Positions 46,307 to 55,487 of a stretch of DNA of 64,000 bases are shown here, piece by piece. The DNA comes from Rubellimicrobium roseum (GTDB taxonomy: Bacteria > Pseudomonadota > Alphaproteobacteria > Rhodobacterales > Rhodobacteraceae). The stretch lies in assembly GCF_006152145.1 (NCBI RefSeq), contig NZ_VDFV01000011.1, forward strand, positions 43,481-107,480. Direction: 5' to 3'. Every line of letters starts with the position of its first letter. Position 1 is the stretch's first letter. The notes beneath the pieces were generated by a model. It was not told where the DNA came from. It worked only from the letters and a program-made list of their open reading frames with translations, and ran no database searches. The translations under genes were made by a program, and so were the position numbers.

Positions 46307-46866
46307 GGCTCGACCCCGAGCAACGTGATCCAGGTCCCGCCATAGCTCCGCCGGTCCAGCAGCGCGGTGCCGGGCAGGGGCATCTGGGGCTCGGCTTCTT
46401 CCCAGACCACCACCGCGCCGGGCGTGAGCCAGCCGCCCGCCAGCGCCGCGCCCAGCGCGAGCTGTCCCATCCCCCTGCCATAGGGCGGATCGAGGAACGC
46501 CAGCGAGAACGCCTCGCCCGCGTGGGGCGGCAGCCGGGTCGCGTCCACGGCCAGCAGCCGCGCCTGCCCCTCGCGCCGCATGAGCCGCAGGTTCTCGCGG
46601 ATGAGCTTCTGGCCCACGCGCCCCTGCTCGACCAGCACCGCCTCGGCCGCGCCGCGCGACAGCGCCTCCAGCGCCAGCGCGCCTGTCCCGGCGAAGAGAT
46701 CGAGCACCCGCGCCCCTTCCACCGGGTCCCCGAAGCGCCCGCCCCCGAGCAGGTTGAAGATCGCCTCGCGCACCCGGTCGCTCGTCGGCCGAAGATGCGC
46801 CCCGGCATCCCCCGCGCCGACCTCGGCGAGCTTCAGCCCCCGGTTCGCGCCCCCGACGATCCTCAC
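46303..46866 (-). CDS. rsmD: 16S rRNA m2G966 methyltransferase
   Basis: RsmD methylates G966 of 16S rRNA. The 187-residue protein has MRIVGGANRGLKL at the start, RPTSDRVREAIFNLL, the SAM motif VLDLFAGTGALALEALSRGA and the catalytic FLDPPYGRG. The start is GTG at 46866. It lies 10 bp downstream of the ferredoxin-reductase-like gene on the same strand, and its TAG lies within the CTAG shared with the sugar-kinase-like gene. Confidence 0.93.
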   Translation of the reverse strand: MRIVGGANRGLKLAEVGAGDAGAHLRPTSDRVREAIFNLLGGGRFGDPVEGARVLDLFAGTGALALEALSRGAAEAVLVEQGRVGQKLIRENLRLMRREGQARLLAVDATRLPPHAGEAFSLAFLDPPYGRGMGQLALGAALAGGWLTPGAVVVWEEAEPQMPLPGTALLDRRSYGGTWITLLGVEP

Positions 46867-46876
46867 GAACCGGGTC

Positions 46877-48094
46877 TCACGAGGCTTTCAGGAGCGCCTT
46901 GAGGTCCGTGGCCGGGTCGATGACCACCTCGGGTTTGGGGGACTTGCCCCCCTCGATCAGCCGCTTGCCGATCATATAGGCGCGGCTGTCGTTCATGGCG
47001 TCCACCGCGACCAGCCTCTCGCCGCAGTAGTACCAGTGCGACAGCCCCTCGCCGACCTGCCGGACGAAGACCCGGTCGTACCCGGTATTGAGTCCGGCGA
47101 TCTGCAGTTTGGTGTCGTACTGGTCCGACCAGAACCAGGGCTGCGGAACATACGGCTGCTCCGCCCCCATGATGTTGCGCGCCACCGTCTCGGCCTGGTC
47201 GATGGCGTTGCCCACCGATTCCAGCCGGATGCGCCCCTCGCCATGGGGCAGCGAGGCGCAGTCGCCCGCTGCCCAGACATGGGGCACCGAGGTCCGGCCG
47301 TATTCGTCCGTCTTGACCCCGTTCTCCACCGCGATGCCCGCGCTCTCCGCGAGCTTGGTGTTGGGCACGATCCCCACCCCCACCAGCACGAGGTCCACCG
47401 GGATCTCCTCGCCCTTGGACAGCACCGCCGCCCGCACATGGCCCCGCTCGTCGCCCAGAAGGCGCTCCAGCCCCACGCCCTCGCGGATAGCCACGCCCAT
47501 CTCGGTGTGGATGCGGCGGAAGTAGTCCGCGGTCTCGGGCGCGGCGACCCGTTGCAGGATGCGCGGCGCCATCTCGATCAGCGTGACCGACAGGCCCCGC
47601 TTGGCGCAGACCGCCGCCGCCTCCAGCCCGATATAGCCGCCGCCCACCACCAGTACGCGCTTGCCCTCGGCCAGCTCGGGCGCCAGCCGGTCGGCGTCGC
47701 GGATGTCGCGCATGACCAGCACGCCGTCGAGGCTCCCCCCGATCGCGGCCGGCAGGCGGCGCGGGGTCGATCCCGTGGTCAGCACCAGCTCGTCATAGGG
47801 CACCTCGCCCCCGGTCTGCAGGATGACCACCCGCCGCCCGGTGTCCACGGCCGCGACCTCGGCGCCCAGCCGCAGGTCGATGCCGTGCTCGGCATAGAAC
47901 GACTCGGGTCGCAGGTAGAGCCGCTCGCGCTCCAGCTCGCCAAGCAGGTAGTCCTTGGACAGGGGCGGGCGCTGGTAGGGCGGGTGCGGCTCGTCGCCGA
48001 TCAGGGTGATCTGGCCCTCGAAGCCGTCGCCCCGCAGCCGCGCCACCAGCGCCAGCCCGGCCTGACCGGCCCCCACCACGACGACATGGGTCAT
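46877..48094 (-). CDS. FAD-dependent ferredoxin/rubredoxin-reductase-like protein
   Basis: A 405-residue pyridine-nucleotide flavoprotein of the putidaredoxin/rhodocoxin-reductase type. FAD binding: VVVGAGQAGLALVARL at 5-20. NAD binding: VLVVGGGYIGLEAAAVCAKRG in the middle. The second FAD motif is VWAAGDCASLP, with a reductase C-terminal domain (QPWFWSDQYDTKLQIAGL). Such enzymes feed electrons to 2Fe-2S ferredoxins for P450s or dioxygenases; no such partner is nearby. The start at 48094 leaves MTHVVVVGAG as the N-terminus. It is upstream of rsmD and divergent from the peroxiredoxin. Confidence 0.88.
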   Translation of the reverse strand: MTHVVVVGAGQAGLALVARLRGDGFEGQITLIGDEPHPPYQRPPLSKDYLLGELERERLYLRPESFYAEHGIDLRLGAEVAAVDTGRRVVILQTGGEVPYDELVLTTGSTPRRLPAAIGGSLDGVLVMRDIRDADRLAPELAEGKRVLVVGGGYIGLEAAAVCAKRGLSVTLIEMAPRILQRVAAPETADYFRRIHTEMGVAIREGVGLERLLGDERGHVRAAVLSKGEEIPVDLVLVGVGIVPNTKLAESAGIAVENGVKTDEYGRTSVPHVWAAGDCASLPHGEGRIRLESVGNAIDQAETVARNIMGAEQPYVPQPWFWSDQYDTKLQIAGLNTGYDRVFVRQVGEGLSHWYYCGERLVAVDAMNDSRAYMIGKRLIEGGKSPKPEVVIDPATDLKALLKAS

Positions 48095-48170
48095 GCTCCG
48101 CCCCTCCCGCTTGACGGCGCGCAGCCTATCTCCCCTTGCTGCACGCGCAATCGCAAAAGAGGTGACGCAG

Positions 48171-48662
48171 ATGGCGGTCAAGGCAGGCGAGCGGATGCCC
48201 GAGGGCAATCTCCTTCGCATGGGCGAGAACGGGGTCGAAACGGTGCCGAGTGCCGGCCTGTTCAGCGGTCGCCGCGTGGTGGTGTTCGGGCTGCCCGGCG
48301 CCTTCACCGGCACCTGCTCGACGGCGCATGTGCCCTCCTACATGCGGGTCATGCCCTCGCTCCTGGCGCGCGGCGTGGACGAGGTGGTCTGCGTCGCGGC
48401 CAACGACCCCTGGGTGATGAAGGCCTGGGGCGAGCAGACCGGGGCGACTCCGGCCGGCATCACGCTGCTGGCCGACCCGGCGGGCGAGTGGATCGAGGCG
48501 CTGGGCACCGCCTTCGACGCGCCGCAGGTGGGCTTCCACCGTCGCTCCCGCCGCTTCTCGGCGCTGGTCGTGGACGGGGTGGTCGAGCTCTGGCACGAGG
48601 AGGCAGGCCCCGGCGTCTGCGAGGCCACCGCCGGCGAGGCGATGCTGGCGGCCATGGGGTGA
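48171..48662 (+). CDS. Peroxiredoxin, Prx5 type
   Basis: A 163-residue thiol peroxidase. The peroxidatic Cys49 lies in the Prx5 signature LPGAFTGTCSTAHVPSY, with Cys74 (EVVCVAAND) and Cys150 (PGVCEATAG) available as resolving partners. There is no signal peptide. GAGGTGAC precedes the ATG. It is divergent from a flavoprotein reductase that could share stress control; that link is only positional. Confidence 0.92.
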   Translation: MAVKAGERMPEGNLLRMGENGVETVPSAGLFSGRRVVVFGLPGAFTGTCSTAHVPSYMRVMPSLLARGVDEVVCVAANDPWVMKAWGEQTGATPAGITLLADPAGEWIEALGTAFDAPQVGFHRRSRRFSALVVDGVVELWHEEAGPGVCEATAGEAMLAAMG

Positions 48663-48670
48663 GGCGGATT

Positions 48671-48697
48671 GGGAAACGGTCCGGTGGGCCGTTTCCC
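48671..48697. terminator. Hairpin between peroxiredoxin and phhB
   Basis: GGGAAACGG (48671-48679) pairs with CCGTTTCCC (48689-48697) around a 9-base loop, in the 73-bp gap between two convergent stops. It may act for both directions; no T-run follows. Confidence 0.55.
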
Positions 48698-48735
48698 CGC
48701 CGAACGCCCGGCTCCCCGGCCGGGCGGCCACCTTG

Positions 48736-49113
48736 TCAGCCGCCCTTCGTCGTCCCCGCGTGCCGCTCCTGGCACAGGCACCGGATCTCCTCCGCCTGGT
48801 CCCGCTGCACCTCGGCATCCCCCGCATACTTGTCGATCACCGCCGCCATGTCGGTGTCGAGCTTCGTGAGCCCGCCCGCGTCATGTGTGGTCAGCCGCAG
48901 GTCCACCACGTTGTAGACGTTGCGCCAGTCCGGGTGGTGGTTGCGCTTCTCCGCGAGCAGCGCCACGCGGCTCAGGAAGGCCCAAGCCTGCGAGAAGTTG
49001 CGGAACTTCCAGATCTTGCGGAGGGCGTCCTGCTCGGGGTCCGCCCCCCAGCCCGCCGCGCCCAGCGCGGGCAGCAGGGCGTCGCGTTCCTCGGGGGTCA
49101 GCTTCTCAGGCAT
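48736..49113 (-). CDS. phhB: Pterin-4a-carbinolamine dehydratase
   Basis: The enzyme dehydrates 4a-hydroxytetrahydrobiopterin to regenerate the pterin cofactor. The 125-residue protein carries the active-site block EKRNHHPDWRNVYNVVDLRL (His59, His60) and TTHDAGGLTKLD (His77, Asp78). The C-terminus is extended by about 25 residues with a CLC segment compared with DCoH. No phenylalanine hydroxylase gene is nearby. It starts inside the end of the GST gene (8-bp overlap). Confidence 0.92.
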   Translation of the reverse strand: MPEKLTPEERDALLPALGAAGWGADPEQDALRKIWKFRNFSQAWAFLSRVALLAEKRNHHPDWRNVYNVVDLRLTTHDAGGLTKLDTDMAAVIDKYAGDAEVQRDQAEEIRCLCQERHAGTTKGG

Positions 49114-49726
49114 GGGTCGTCGTCCGTTCGGCCAGCAGCCGGTCGTCCGTCTCGGACGCCTTGAGATGGGCGGGCCGGTCCTTGATCCGGTCCCAGTAGG
49201 CCGTGAAGGCGGGCTCCGAGGGCAGGGTCCCGAAGCGCAGCCCCCACCCGATCTGCGACCCCAGGTAGACGTCCACGACCGAGAAGCGCTCGTCGCAGAA
49301 ATAGGTCCGCCCCTCCAGGTGCCCGGCCAGCGCCGCCACCACGTCCTCCAGGCAGCCGTAGCCCACCATGCCCCGCCGCTCGGGCGGGACCTCGACCTTC
49401 AGGGCCGTGTTGGTCACGGCGTATTCCAGCGGCCCCGCCCCGAAGAACATCCAGCGGAAAAAGCCCGCCCGGTCCTGCGGCATCGGCCCCGCCTGCGGAA
49501 AGGCCTCGGCCATGTAGCTCAGGATCGCGGGGACCTCGGTCACCACCGTGCCGTCGTGCACGAGCGCCGGGACCTTGCCCATCGGGTTGATGGCCCGGTA
49601 CTCGGGTGCCTTCATCGCGGGGCCGAAGTCGAGGATGCGGGCCTCGTAGGGCTCGCCTACCTCCTCCATCATCCAGCGGGCCATGCGACCGCGCGACATC
49701 GGGTTGGTGTAGAGCGTGAGCGCCAT
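49106..49726 (-). CDS. Glutathione S-transferase-family protein
   Basis: A 206-residue GST. The N-terminal thioredoxin-like domain (residues 1-78) has LYTNPMSRGRMARWMMEE, with Ser11 at the position of the catalytic residue, and cis-Pro in GKVPALV with TEVPAILSYMAE. The helical C-terminal domain includes FSVVDVYLGSQIGWG. The class resembles other proteobacterial beta/theta-like GSTs; the substrate is unknown. A GACTC site lies just upstream (49732-49736). It is coupled to phhB by an 8-bp overlap. Confidence 0.88.
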   Translation of the reverse strand: MALTLYTNPMSRGRMARWMMEEVGEPYEARILDFGPAMKAPEYRAINPMGKVPALVHDGTVVTEVPAILSYMAEAFPQAGPMPQDRAGFFRWMFFGAGPLEYAVTNTALKVEVPPERRGMVGYGCLEDVVAALAGHLEGRTYFCDERFSVVDVYLGSQIGWGLRFGTLPSEPAFTAYWDRIKDRPAHLKASETDDRLLAERTTTHA

Positions 49727-49855
49727 GGGCCGACTCCTGTTGCGGACGCAGGCACTCTACCCACCCTTCCGCCTGCGTCAGCCCCCCGCGCGCCCGGGCC
49801 CGACCGACTGGCGGCGGTCTGCGCGCCCCCGGCCGCGATCCCCCATCGCGGCGTC

Positions 49856-51037
49856 TCAGTCCTGCTCCTCGTGGACCTCGCGCCGGAAGGGGCCTAGCGA
49901 GGTCAGCACCTCGATCTCCTCGTCCACGCTCGCCCGTTCCCGCTCCAGGTAGTCGGCGATGGCGTCGCGGAACCGCTCGTCCCCGATCCAGTGGAGCGAA
50001 TGGCACATCACCGGCTTGTAGCCGCGCGCGATCTTGTGCTCGCCCTGCGCCCCGGCTTCGACGCGGGTCAGGCCATGAGCCAGCGCCCAGTCGATGGCCT
50101 GATAGTAGCACAGCTCGAAATGCATGAAGGGGATGTGCTCGGTCGCGCCCCAGTAGCGGCCGAAGAGCGTGTCGCGCCCCACGAAGTTCCAGGCCCCCGC
50201 GACGGGGTGCCCTTGGCGCTCTGCAAGAATCAGGAGGCAGTCGTCGGTCAGCCGCTCGGCCGCGAGCTCGAAGAAGGCGCGGGGGAGATACGGCTGCCCC
50301 CACTTCCGCGCGCCCGTGTCCTGGTAGAAGCGCCACATCGCGTCCCAGTGGCGTTTCTCGATGGCCTTGCCCGTCAGCGCGACGATCTCGCCTCCGAAGC
50401 CCTGCGCCTCCTCCCGCTCGCGCCGGATGGTCTTGCGCTTGCGGGACGACAGCGCCGAAAGGAAGCCCGCGAAATTGCGGTAGCCCCCGTCCTCCCAGTG
50501 GTACTGCTGCGACGCGCGGGACAGGAGCCCCATGGCCTCCCCGGCCTCGGCCTCCTCGGCGTCGCAGAAGGTGACATGGACCGAGGACAGGTCGTTGTCG
50601 CTCGCGATCTTCACCGCCGCCTGGACCAGCGCCGCGCGTCCCATGTCCTCGTGCCCGGGCCGGCAGAGGAAGCGCCGCCCCGTGACGGGCGTGAAGGGCA
50701 CGGCCATCTGGAGCTTGGGATAGTAGCGCCCGCCCGCCCGCTCCCAGGCGTTGGCCCAGGACCAGTCGAAGATGTATTCGCCGTGGCTGTGGCTCTTGGC
50801 GTAGAGCGGCGCCACTGCGATGGTCTGCCCGCCCATCTGCACGGACAGGTGCCGCGGCTGCCAGCCCGACCGGCCGCCCACGCTGCGGCTGTCCTCCAGC
50901 GCCTTGAGGAAGCGGTGCGTGGTGAACGGGTCGCGGGGCCGTCCGCCCCCGACCGCCTCGGGTGCGGCGCAGGCATCCCAAGTCGCGGCCGGGATCTCGT
51001 CGATGCGGTCGTGGACGCTCACCTCCAGGGTCGTCAC
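49856..51037 (-). CDS. GNAT-superfamily acyltransferase (DUF482/FemAB-like)
   Basis: A 393-residue protein of the DUF482 group, a double GNAT-like fold related to FemAB enzymes. Family segments include DPFTTHRFLKALEDS, HSHGEYIFDWSWANAW, YRNFAGFLSALSSRKRKTIRRE and GRYWGATEHIPFMHFELCYYQ. The acceptor is unknown. The GTG start at 51037 overlaps the stop of the GDPD gene (GTGA). It is the third gene of ridA-GDPD-GNAT. Confidence 0.85.
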   Translation of the reverse strand: MTTLEVSVHDRIDEIPAATWDACAAPEAVGGGRPRDPFTTHRFLKALEDSRSVGGRSGWQPRHLSVQMGGQTIAVAPLYAKSHSHGEYIFDWSWANAWERAGGRYYPKLQMAVPFTPVTGRRFLCRPGHEDMGRAALVQAAVKIASDNDLSSVHVTFCDAEEAEAGEAMGLLSRASQQYHWEDGGYRNFAGFLSALSSRKRKTIRREREEAQGFGGEIVALTGKAIEKRHWDAMWRFYQDTGARKWGQPYLPRAFFELAAERLTDDCLLILAERQGHPVAGAWNFVGRDTLFGRYWGATEHIPFMHFELCYYQAIDWALAHGLTRVEAGAQGEHKIARGYKPVMCHSLHWIGDERFRDAIADYLERERASVDEEIEVLTSLGPFRREVHEEQD

Positions 51038-51786
51038 GCCAGATAGCCTTCGAAGGTGACGTTGTCGGCGATGCGGCGCCCCTGCCGCTCCTCCTCGGGC
51101 GAGCGGATCGTCCAGCAGAGCAACGCCGCCCCCGCCGCCTTCAACTCCGCCACCCGCGGGCGCCACAGGTCGCGCCAGTCATGGCTGACGAAGCAGGCGC
51201 AGGCCTCCTCGTAGTCCGGGATCTCCCGAAGCCGCGCGCAGGCCGCCTCGGTCAGGCCCGGCCATGCGCCCGCCTCGAAGGCGTCGGTCGTGAGCCCGCG
51301 CGGCACGTCCGGCGCGAGGTCCCGCAGCGCCATCACCGAATGGGGGTTGAAGGACATGAGCGCCACCGGCCCCTCGTAGCCCTTCAGCGTCCGCGCGGTC
51401 GCCTCCTCCAGCACGCCTTCCACCGGCCCCAGCACGCCGGTCTGGTCCTTGACCTCCACGAGCAGCGGCACCCGGCCCGCGACCAGCGCCAGCAGCTCGG
51501 CGAAGGTCGGGATGCCCTCGTCGCTGCCCTTCAGCCGCAGCCGGCCCAGGTCCGCCGCCGTCCGCTCGGCCACGAGCCCCGTCTCCCCCGTGAGGCGCAT
51601 CAGCGCCTCGTCATGGAAGACCATCGCCACCCCGTCGGCCGAAAGCTGGAGGTCGCATTCGATCCCGTAGCCCGCCTCCACGGCGGCGCGGATCGCCGCG
51701 CGGCCGTTCTCGGGCCGCCCCAGGGCGCGGTCGTGCAGCGCCCGGTGCGCGATGGGCCGGTCGAGGAAGGCCGAGGGCAGGCTCAT
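51034..51786 (-). CDS. Glycerophosphodiester phosphodiesterase
   Basis: A 250-residue GDPD (UgpQ-like) releasing glycerol-3-phosphate from deacylated phospholipids. The catalytic pair is in PIAHRALHDRA and ENGRAAIRAAVEAGYGIECDLQLSADG, with VMVFHDE-type (AMVFHDEALMRLTG) continuing the metal site and LLVEVKDQ following. There is no signal peptide, so it is cytoplasmic. It overlaps ridA upstream (ATGA) and the GNAT gene downstream (GTGA). Confidence 0.88.
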   Translation of the reverse strand: MSLPSAFLDRPIAHRALHDRALGRPENGRAAIRAAVEAGYGIECDLQLSADGVAMVFHDEALMRLTGETGLVAERTAADLGRLRLKGSDEGIPTFAELLALVAGRVPLLVEVKDQTGVLGPVEGVLEEATARTLKGYEGPVALMSFNPHSVMALRDLAPDVPRGLTTDAFEAGAWPGLTEAACARLREIPDYEEACACFVSHDWRDLWRPRVAELKAAGAALLCWTIRSPEEERQGRRIADNVTFEGYLA

Positions 51787-52244
51787 CGCAGCAGGACCAC
51801 GGCCTCGACCTCCACGGCCGCGCCCAGGGGAAGCGCCGTGACGCCCACCGCCGAGCGCGCGTGCCGCCCCCGGTCGCCCAGCACCTCGACCATGAGCTCC
51901 GAGGCGCCGTTGACCACCTTGGGCTGGTCGAAGAAGCCGGGCGCGCTCGCCACGAACCCCGTGAGCTTCACCACCCGCAGGAGCCGCCCCCAGTCGCCCT
52001 CGCAGGCGGCCTTCACCTGCGCCAGGACGTGCAGGCCGCAGGCCCGCGCCGCCCGCGCGCCCGCCTCGGCGTCGAGGTCCTGGCCCAGCGTGCCGCGGAT
52101 CACGCCCGTGCCGTCGCGCGCGATCTGCCCCGACATGTGCAGGAGGTCCCCCGCCCGCACGAAGGGCACATAGGCCGCCAGCGGCGCCGCGGGCTCGGGC
52201 AGCTCCAGCCCCAGGGCGCGCAGCCGCTCCTCGATGTCGTCCAT
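51783..52244 (-). CDS. RidA/YjgF-family enamine-imine deaminase
   Basis: A 153-residue RidA-superfamily protein of the longer YjgF-like kind. The catalytic Arg129 is in RGRHARSAVGVTALPLG, followed by AAVEVEAVVLLR. RidA hydrolyses reactive enamine intermediates made by PLP enzymes. The N-terminal ALGLELPEPAAPLAAYVPFV is typical of the subgroup that acts beside other metabolic genes. It is first in a tightly coupled three-gene block. Confidence 0.87.
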   Translation of the reverse strand: MDDIEERLRALGLELPEPAAPLAAYVPFVRAGDLLHMSGQIARDGTGVIRGTLGQDLDAEAGARAARACGLHVLAQVKAACEGDWGRLLRVVKLTGFVASAPGFFDQPKVVNGASELMVEVLGDRGRHARSAVGVTALPLGAAVEVEAVVLLR

Positions 52245-52319
52245 GAATCGGTCCCCTCGGCCCTTGTCCGGGCGGCAAGCTAGCCCGGGGCCGGGGGGCC
52301 GTCCATCACGTCCGCGCCA

Positions 52320-53624
52320 TCAGGTCTCGCGGAAGGCCTTGGCGAAGTAGTCGGTCAGCGGCTTGGTCAGGAAGGAGATCGGCGTGCGCTCGCCCGTGCG
52401 GATGAAGGCCTCGACCGGCATCCCCGGGATCAGCGCCATGCCCTCGGGCAGCTTGGTGGCCTCGCCCTCCAGCAGCTCGATGTCCGCGCGGTAGAAGGAC
52501 AGCCCCGACTGCTCGTTCTGGAAGGCGTCCGCCGAGACCTGCACAACCCGGCCCTTCAGCTCGGGCGTCATCCGCTGGTCGAAGGCCGACAGCCGCAGGG
52601 TCACCTCCTGGCCCACATGGACCTGGTCCACGTGGATGGGCTCCACCTGCGAGGAGATGACCAGCGGCCTGTCCTGCGGCACGATGTGCAAAACCGGGTC
52701 CGCCGGCCGAATGACCGAGCGCGGCGCGAAGACCTGCATCCCGTAGATCACCCCCCCGACCGGCGCGCGGATGTCGAGCCGGTCGAGCCGCAGCAGCAGC
52801 GCCTCGCGCTTCTCCGCCAACTCGATCTCGTTGAACCCGAGATCGCGCAGGGCCGACGACGCCTCCTCGCGCCGCTGCGACTGGATGCGCAGGCGCTGGA
52901 TCTCCAGCTCGGTGCTGCGCCCCTCGGCCTGCGCCACGGCGGCCGCCAGCTCGCCCTGCCGGCCCAGGAGGTCGGCCTGCCCGCGCTCCAGCTCCAGAAC
53001 CCGCGCCTGCTGCGCGAGCCCGCGCGCCAGAAGCGTCTGCTGGTCCGCCAACTCCCGCTCGATCAGCTCGAGCTGCCGGCCGATCGCCTCCTGCTGCGCC
53101 TTGATGCCGATGATCTGGTCGGCGATCTGGTCCTGCTGGCGCGACAGCTGCTCCATCTCGCGCTCGGCCGTCTCCAGCCGCTGGCGGAACAGCCGCTCCG
53201 ATCCCGCCATCATCTCGGCGGCCAGCGGGTTGTCCATCCCCGTCAGCATCGGGTCGAACTCGAGCGCGGGAAGCTCCGCCTCCTCGGCCTCCAGCCGCGC
53301 CTTGCGCGCCAGCACCTCCATGAGCTGCCCCTCGACCACCGCGAGGTCGCCCCGGAGCTGCTCGGCGTCGAGCCGGATCAGCAGGTCGCCCTGCTCGACC
53401 CGCGCGCCTTCCTTCACCAGGATCTCGGCCACCACGCCGCCGTCGGGGTGCTGCACCACTTGGCGGTTCTGGGCCACCTCGACCCGTCCATGGGCGATCA
53501 CCGCGCCCATGATGTGGGTCGTCGCGCCCCAGGCGCCGAAGCCCCCCACCAGGAGCCCCACGCAGAGCGCCCCGGTCAGCAGGGGCGAGCGCGCCGACCA
53601 GCGCTGATCCACCGGATGGGTCAC
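52320..53624 (-). CDS. Type I secretion membrane-fusion protein (HlyD family)
   Basis: The periplasmic adaptor linking the inner-membrane ABC exporter to TolC. The 434-residue protein has one N-terminal membrane segment (about 14-37), a split lipoyl domain (VVQHPDGGVVAEILVKEGARV and LDIRAPVGGVIYG), a long coiled coil of about 200 residues between, and a beta-barrel C-terminus. The GTG at 53624 overlaps the ABC gene's stop (GTGA). No TolC homologue is in the window. Confidence 0.9.
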   Translation of the reverse strand: MTHPVDQRWSARSPLLTGALCVGLLVGGFGAWGATTHIMGAVIAHGRVEVAQNRQVVQHPDGGVVAEILVKEGARVEQGDLLIRLDAEQLRGDLAVVEGQLMEVLARKARLEAEEAELPALEFDPMLTGMDNPLAAEMMAGSERLFRQRLETAEREMEQLSRQQDQIADQIIGIKAQQEAIGRQLELIERELADQQTLLARGLAQQARVLELERGQADLLGRQGELAAAVAQAEGRSTELEIQRLRIQSQRREEASSALRDLGFNEIELAEKREALLLRLDRLDIRAPVGGVIYGMQVFAPRSVIRPADPVLHIVPQDRPLVISSQVEPIHVDQVHVGQEVTLRLSAFDQRMTPELKGRVVQVSADAFQNEQSGLSFYRADIELLEGEATKLPEGMALIPGMPVEAFIRTGERTPISFLTKPLTDYFAKAFRET

Positions 53625-55360
53625 GTCACACCTCCCGTCTGGCCCTGCGTCGCGATCTGGCGATGGTTCGCGACCATCTCGCGCAGGACCTCCTCCTTGG
53701 GCCCGAAGGCCCGCCTGGCACCGCCCTCGATCATCAGGAGCATGTCGCACTCCTGGATCGCCGCCGGCCGGTGCGCCATGATGAGCACCGCCGCGCCCTT
53801 CTCCTTCAGGTTCTTGATGGCGAGGTTCAGCGCCACCGACCCGTCGTTGTCGAGGTTCGAGTTCGGCTCGTCCAGCACCACGACCACCGGGTCGCCATAC
53901 AGAGCCCGGGCGAGCCCGATGCGCTGGATCTGCCCGCCCGACAGCCGCCCGCCGTTGGCGGTGACGCGGGTGTCATAGCCGTCGGGCAGCTTCAGGATCA
54001 TCTCGTGCGCCGCCGCCATCTTGGCCGCGCGCACCACCTCGGCGTCGTCCGGGTTGGGCGACAGTCGGGCGATGTTGTCCTTGATGGTGCCGTCGAACAG
54101 CGTGACCCGCTGCGGCAGGTAGCCCACGTAGCGGCCCAGCACGTCCGGGTCGTACTGGTCGAGCGCCGCGCCATCCAGCCGGATCTTGCCGGCGGCGACG
54201 CGCCAGACCCCGGTGATCGCGCGCGCCAGCGTCGATTTGCCGGACCCCGAGGTCCCGATCACGCCCACGGCCTGCCCGGGCTCGACCCGGAAGGACATCA
54301 TGCGCAGCGTGGCCTGCTGCTCGCCGGGCGGGATCACCGTGACCTGCTCCAGTTCCAGCTTCGCCTTGGGGCGGGGCAGGGCGGTGCGCTTCTGCTCCTC
54401 GGGGACCTCGCCCAGCAGGACCGCCAGGTTCTTCCAGCCCTCGCGGCCGCGCTGGATGACCGCCCATTGCCCCACGATCTGCTCGATGGGCGCCAGCGCC
54501 CGGCCCAGCAGGATCGAGCTCGCGATCATGGCGCCGCCCGTGGCCACGCCCTTCAGCACCAGATAGGCGCCCAGGCCCAGCATGGCCGACTGCAGGAACA
54601 TCCGCAGCGTCTTGATGAGCGCCGAAAAGGTCCCGCCCGCGTCCTGCGCGGCGATGGTCGTTTCCAGCGACCGGCCGCGGGCCTGCTGCCAGCGGGCGAA
54701 AGCCGCGTCGCGCATCCCCAGCGACTGGATGGTCTCGCTCTCGTGCCGGACCTGCTGGCCCATGGACTCGGCGGCGATGGCTGTGTGGGCGGCGACTTCC
54801 AGGGGCCGCTTGGTGGCGAGCTGGTTGGACACCGCCAGCACCACCAGCAGGATGGCCCCGCCGATGGCGAGATAGCCCAGCCAGGGATGCAGCAGGAAGA
54901 TGCCCGCGAAGAAGATGGGCGCGAAGGGGATGTCGTAGAACGACATGAACGCGGGCGAGGTCCAGGACTTCTGCACGCTTTCTAGGTCGCGCAGGCCCGA
55001 CTGCGCCTCGCGCTGGGCCCGCGCCGCCTGGGGCGCGCGCATCGCCGCCGAGAACACCCGCCGGTCGAGCCGCGCCTGGAAGCGCGCGCCCACCCGCTGC
55101 ATCACGCGGCCGCGGACGAAGTCCAGCAGGCCCATGCAGCCGTAAAGGAACAGCACCAGCACCGACAGCGCGACCAGCGTCTCGACCGAGCGCGATCCCA
55201 GCACGCGGTCATAGACGTTCATCATGTAGAGCGGCCCCGTGAGCATCAGCATGTTCACGAAGAAGCTGAAGATCGCGACCGACCCGAAGAGCCATCGGCT
55301 CTCGGCCCGCGCCGCCCGCAGTTCGGCCGCGCCCCGCGCGGCTGCGTCTTCCTTGGCCAT
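53621..55360 (-). CDS. Type I secretion ABC permease/ATPase (PrtD-like)
   Basis: A 579-residue half-transporter: six membrane segments in the first 310 residues, then an ATPase domain with Walker A GTSGSGKST (Lys375), signature LSGGQ and Walker B VVVLDEPNSNLD. It has no C39 peptidase domain, so it belongs to the PrtD/AprD type that exports RTX proteins with C-terminal signals. No RTX substrate is nearby. The ATG at 55360 has GAGGGG before it. It overlaps the HlyD-type gene. Confidence 0.92.
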   Translation of the reverse strand: MAKEDAAARGAAELRAARAESRWLFGSVAIFSFFVNMLMLTGPLYMMNVYDRVLGSRSVETLVALSVLVLFLYGCMGLLDFVRGRVMQRVGARFQARLDRRVFSAAMRAPQAARAQREAQSGLRDLESVQKSWTSPAFMSFYDIPFAPIFFAGIFLLHPWLGYLAIGGAILLVVLAVSNQLATKRPLEVAAHTAIAAESMGQQVRHESETIQSLGMRDAAFARWQQARGRSLETTIAAQDAGGTFSALIKTLRMFLQSAMLGLGAYLVLKGVATGGAMIASSILLGRALAPIEQIVGQWAVIQRGREGWKNLAVLLGEVPEEQKRTALPRPKAKLELEQVTVIPPGEQQATLRMMSFRVEPGQAVGVIGTSGSGKSTLARAITGVWRVAAGKIRLDGAALDQYDPDVLGRYVGYLPQRVTLFDGTIKDNIARLSPNPDDAEVVRAAKMAAAHEMILKLPDGYDTRVTANGGRLSGGQIQRIGLARALYGDPVVVVLDEPNSNLDNDGSVALNLAIKNLKEKGAAVLIMAHRPAAIQECDMLLMIEGGARRAFGPKEEVLREMVANHRQIATQGQTGGVT

Positions 55361-55487
55361 GGTCCCCTCAACCAACGTGCCGCGGGCCGATCCGCCCCCG
55401 GCGGCAATCGTGAACACCCCGGGGGGTTCCGCCCGCTCCCTGTGTCGCTATACCAGAGATCGCCTTTGCCGTAACCCCGGACGCATC

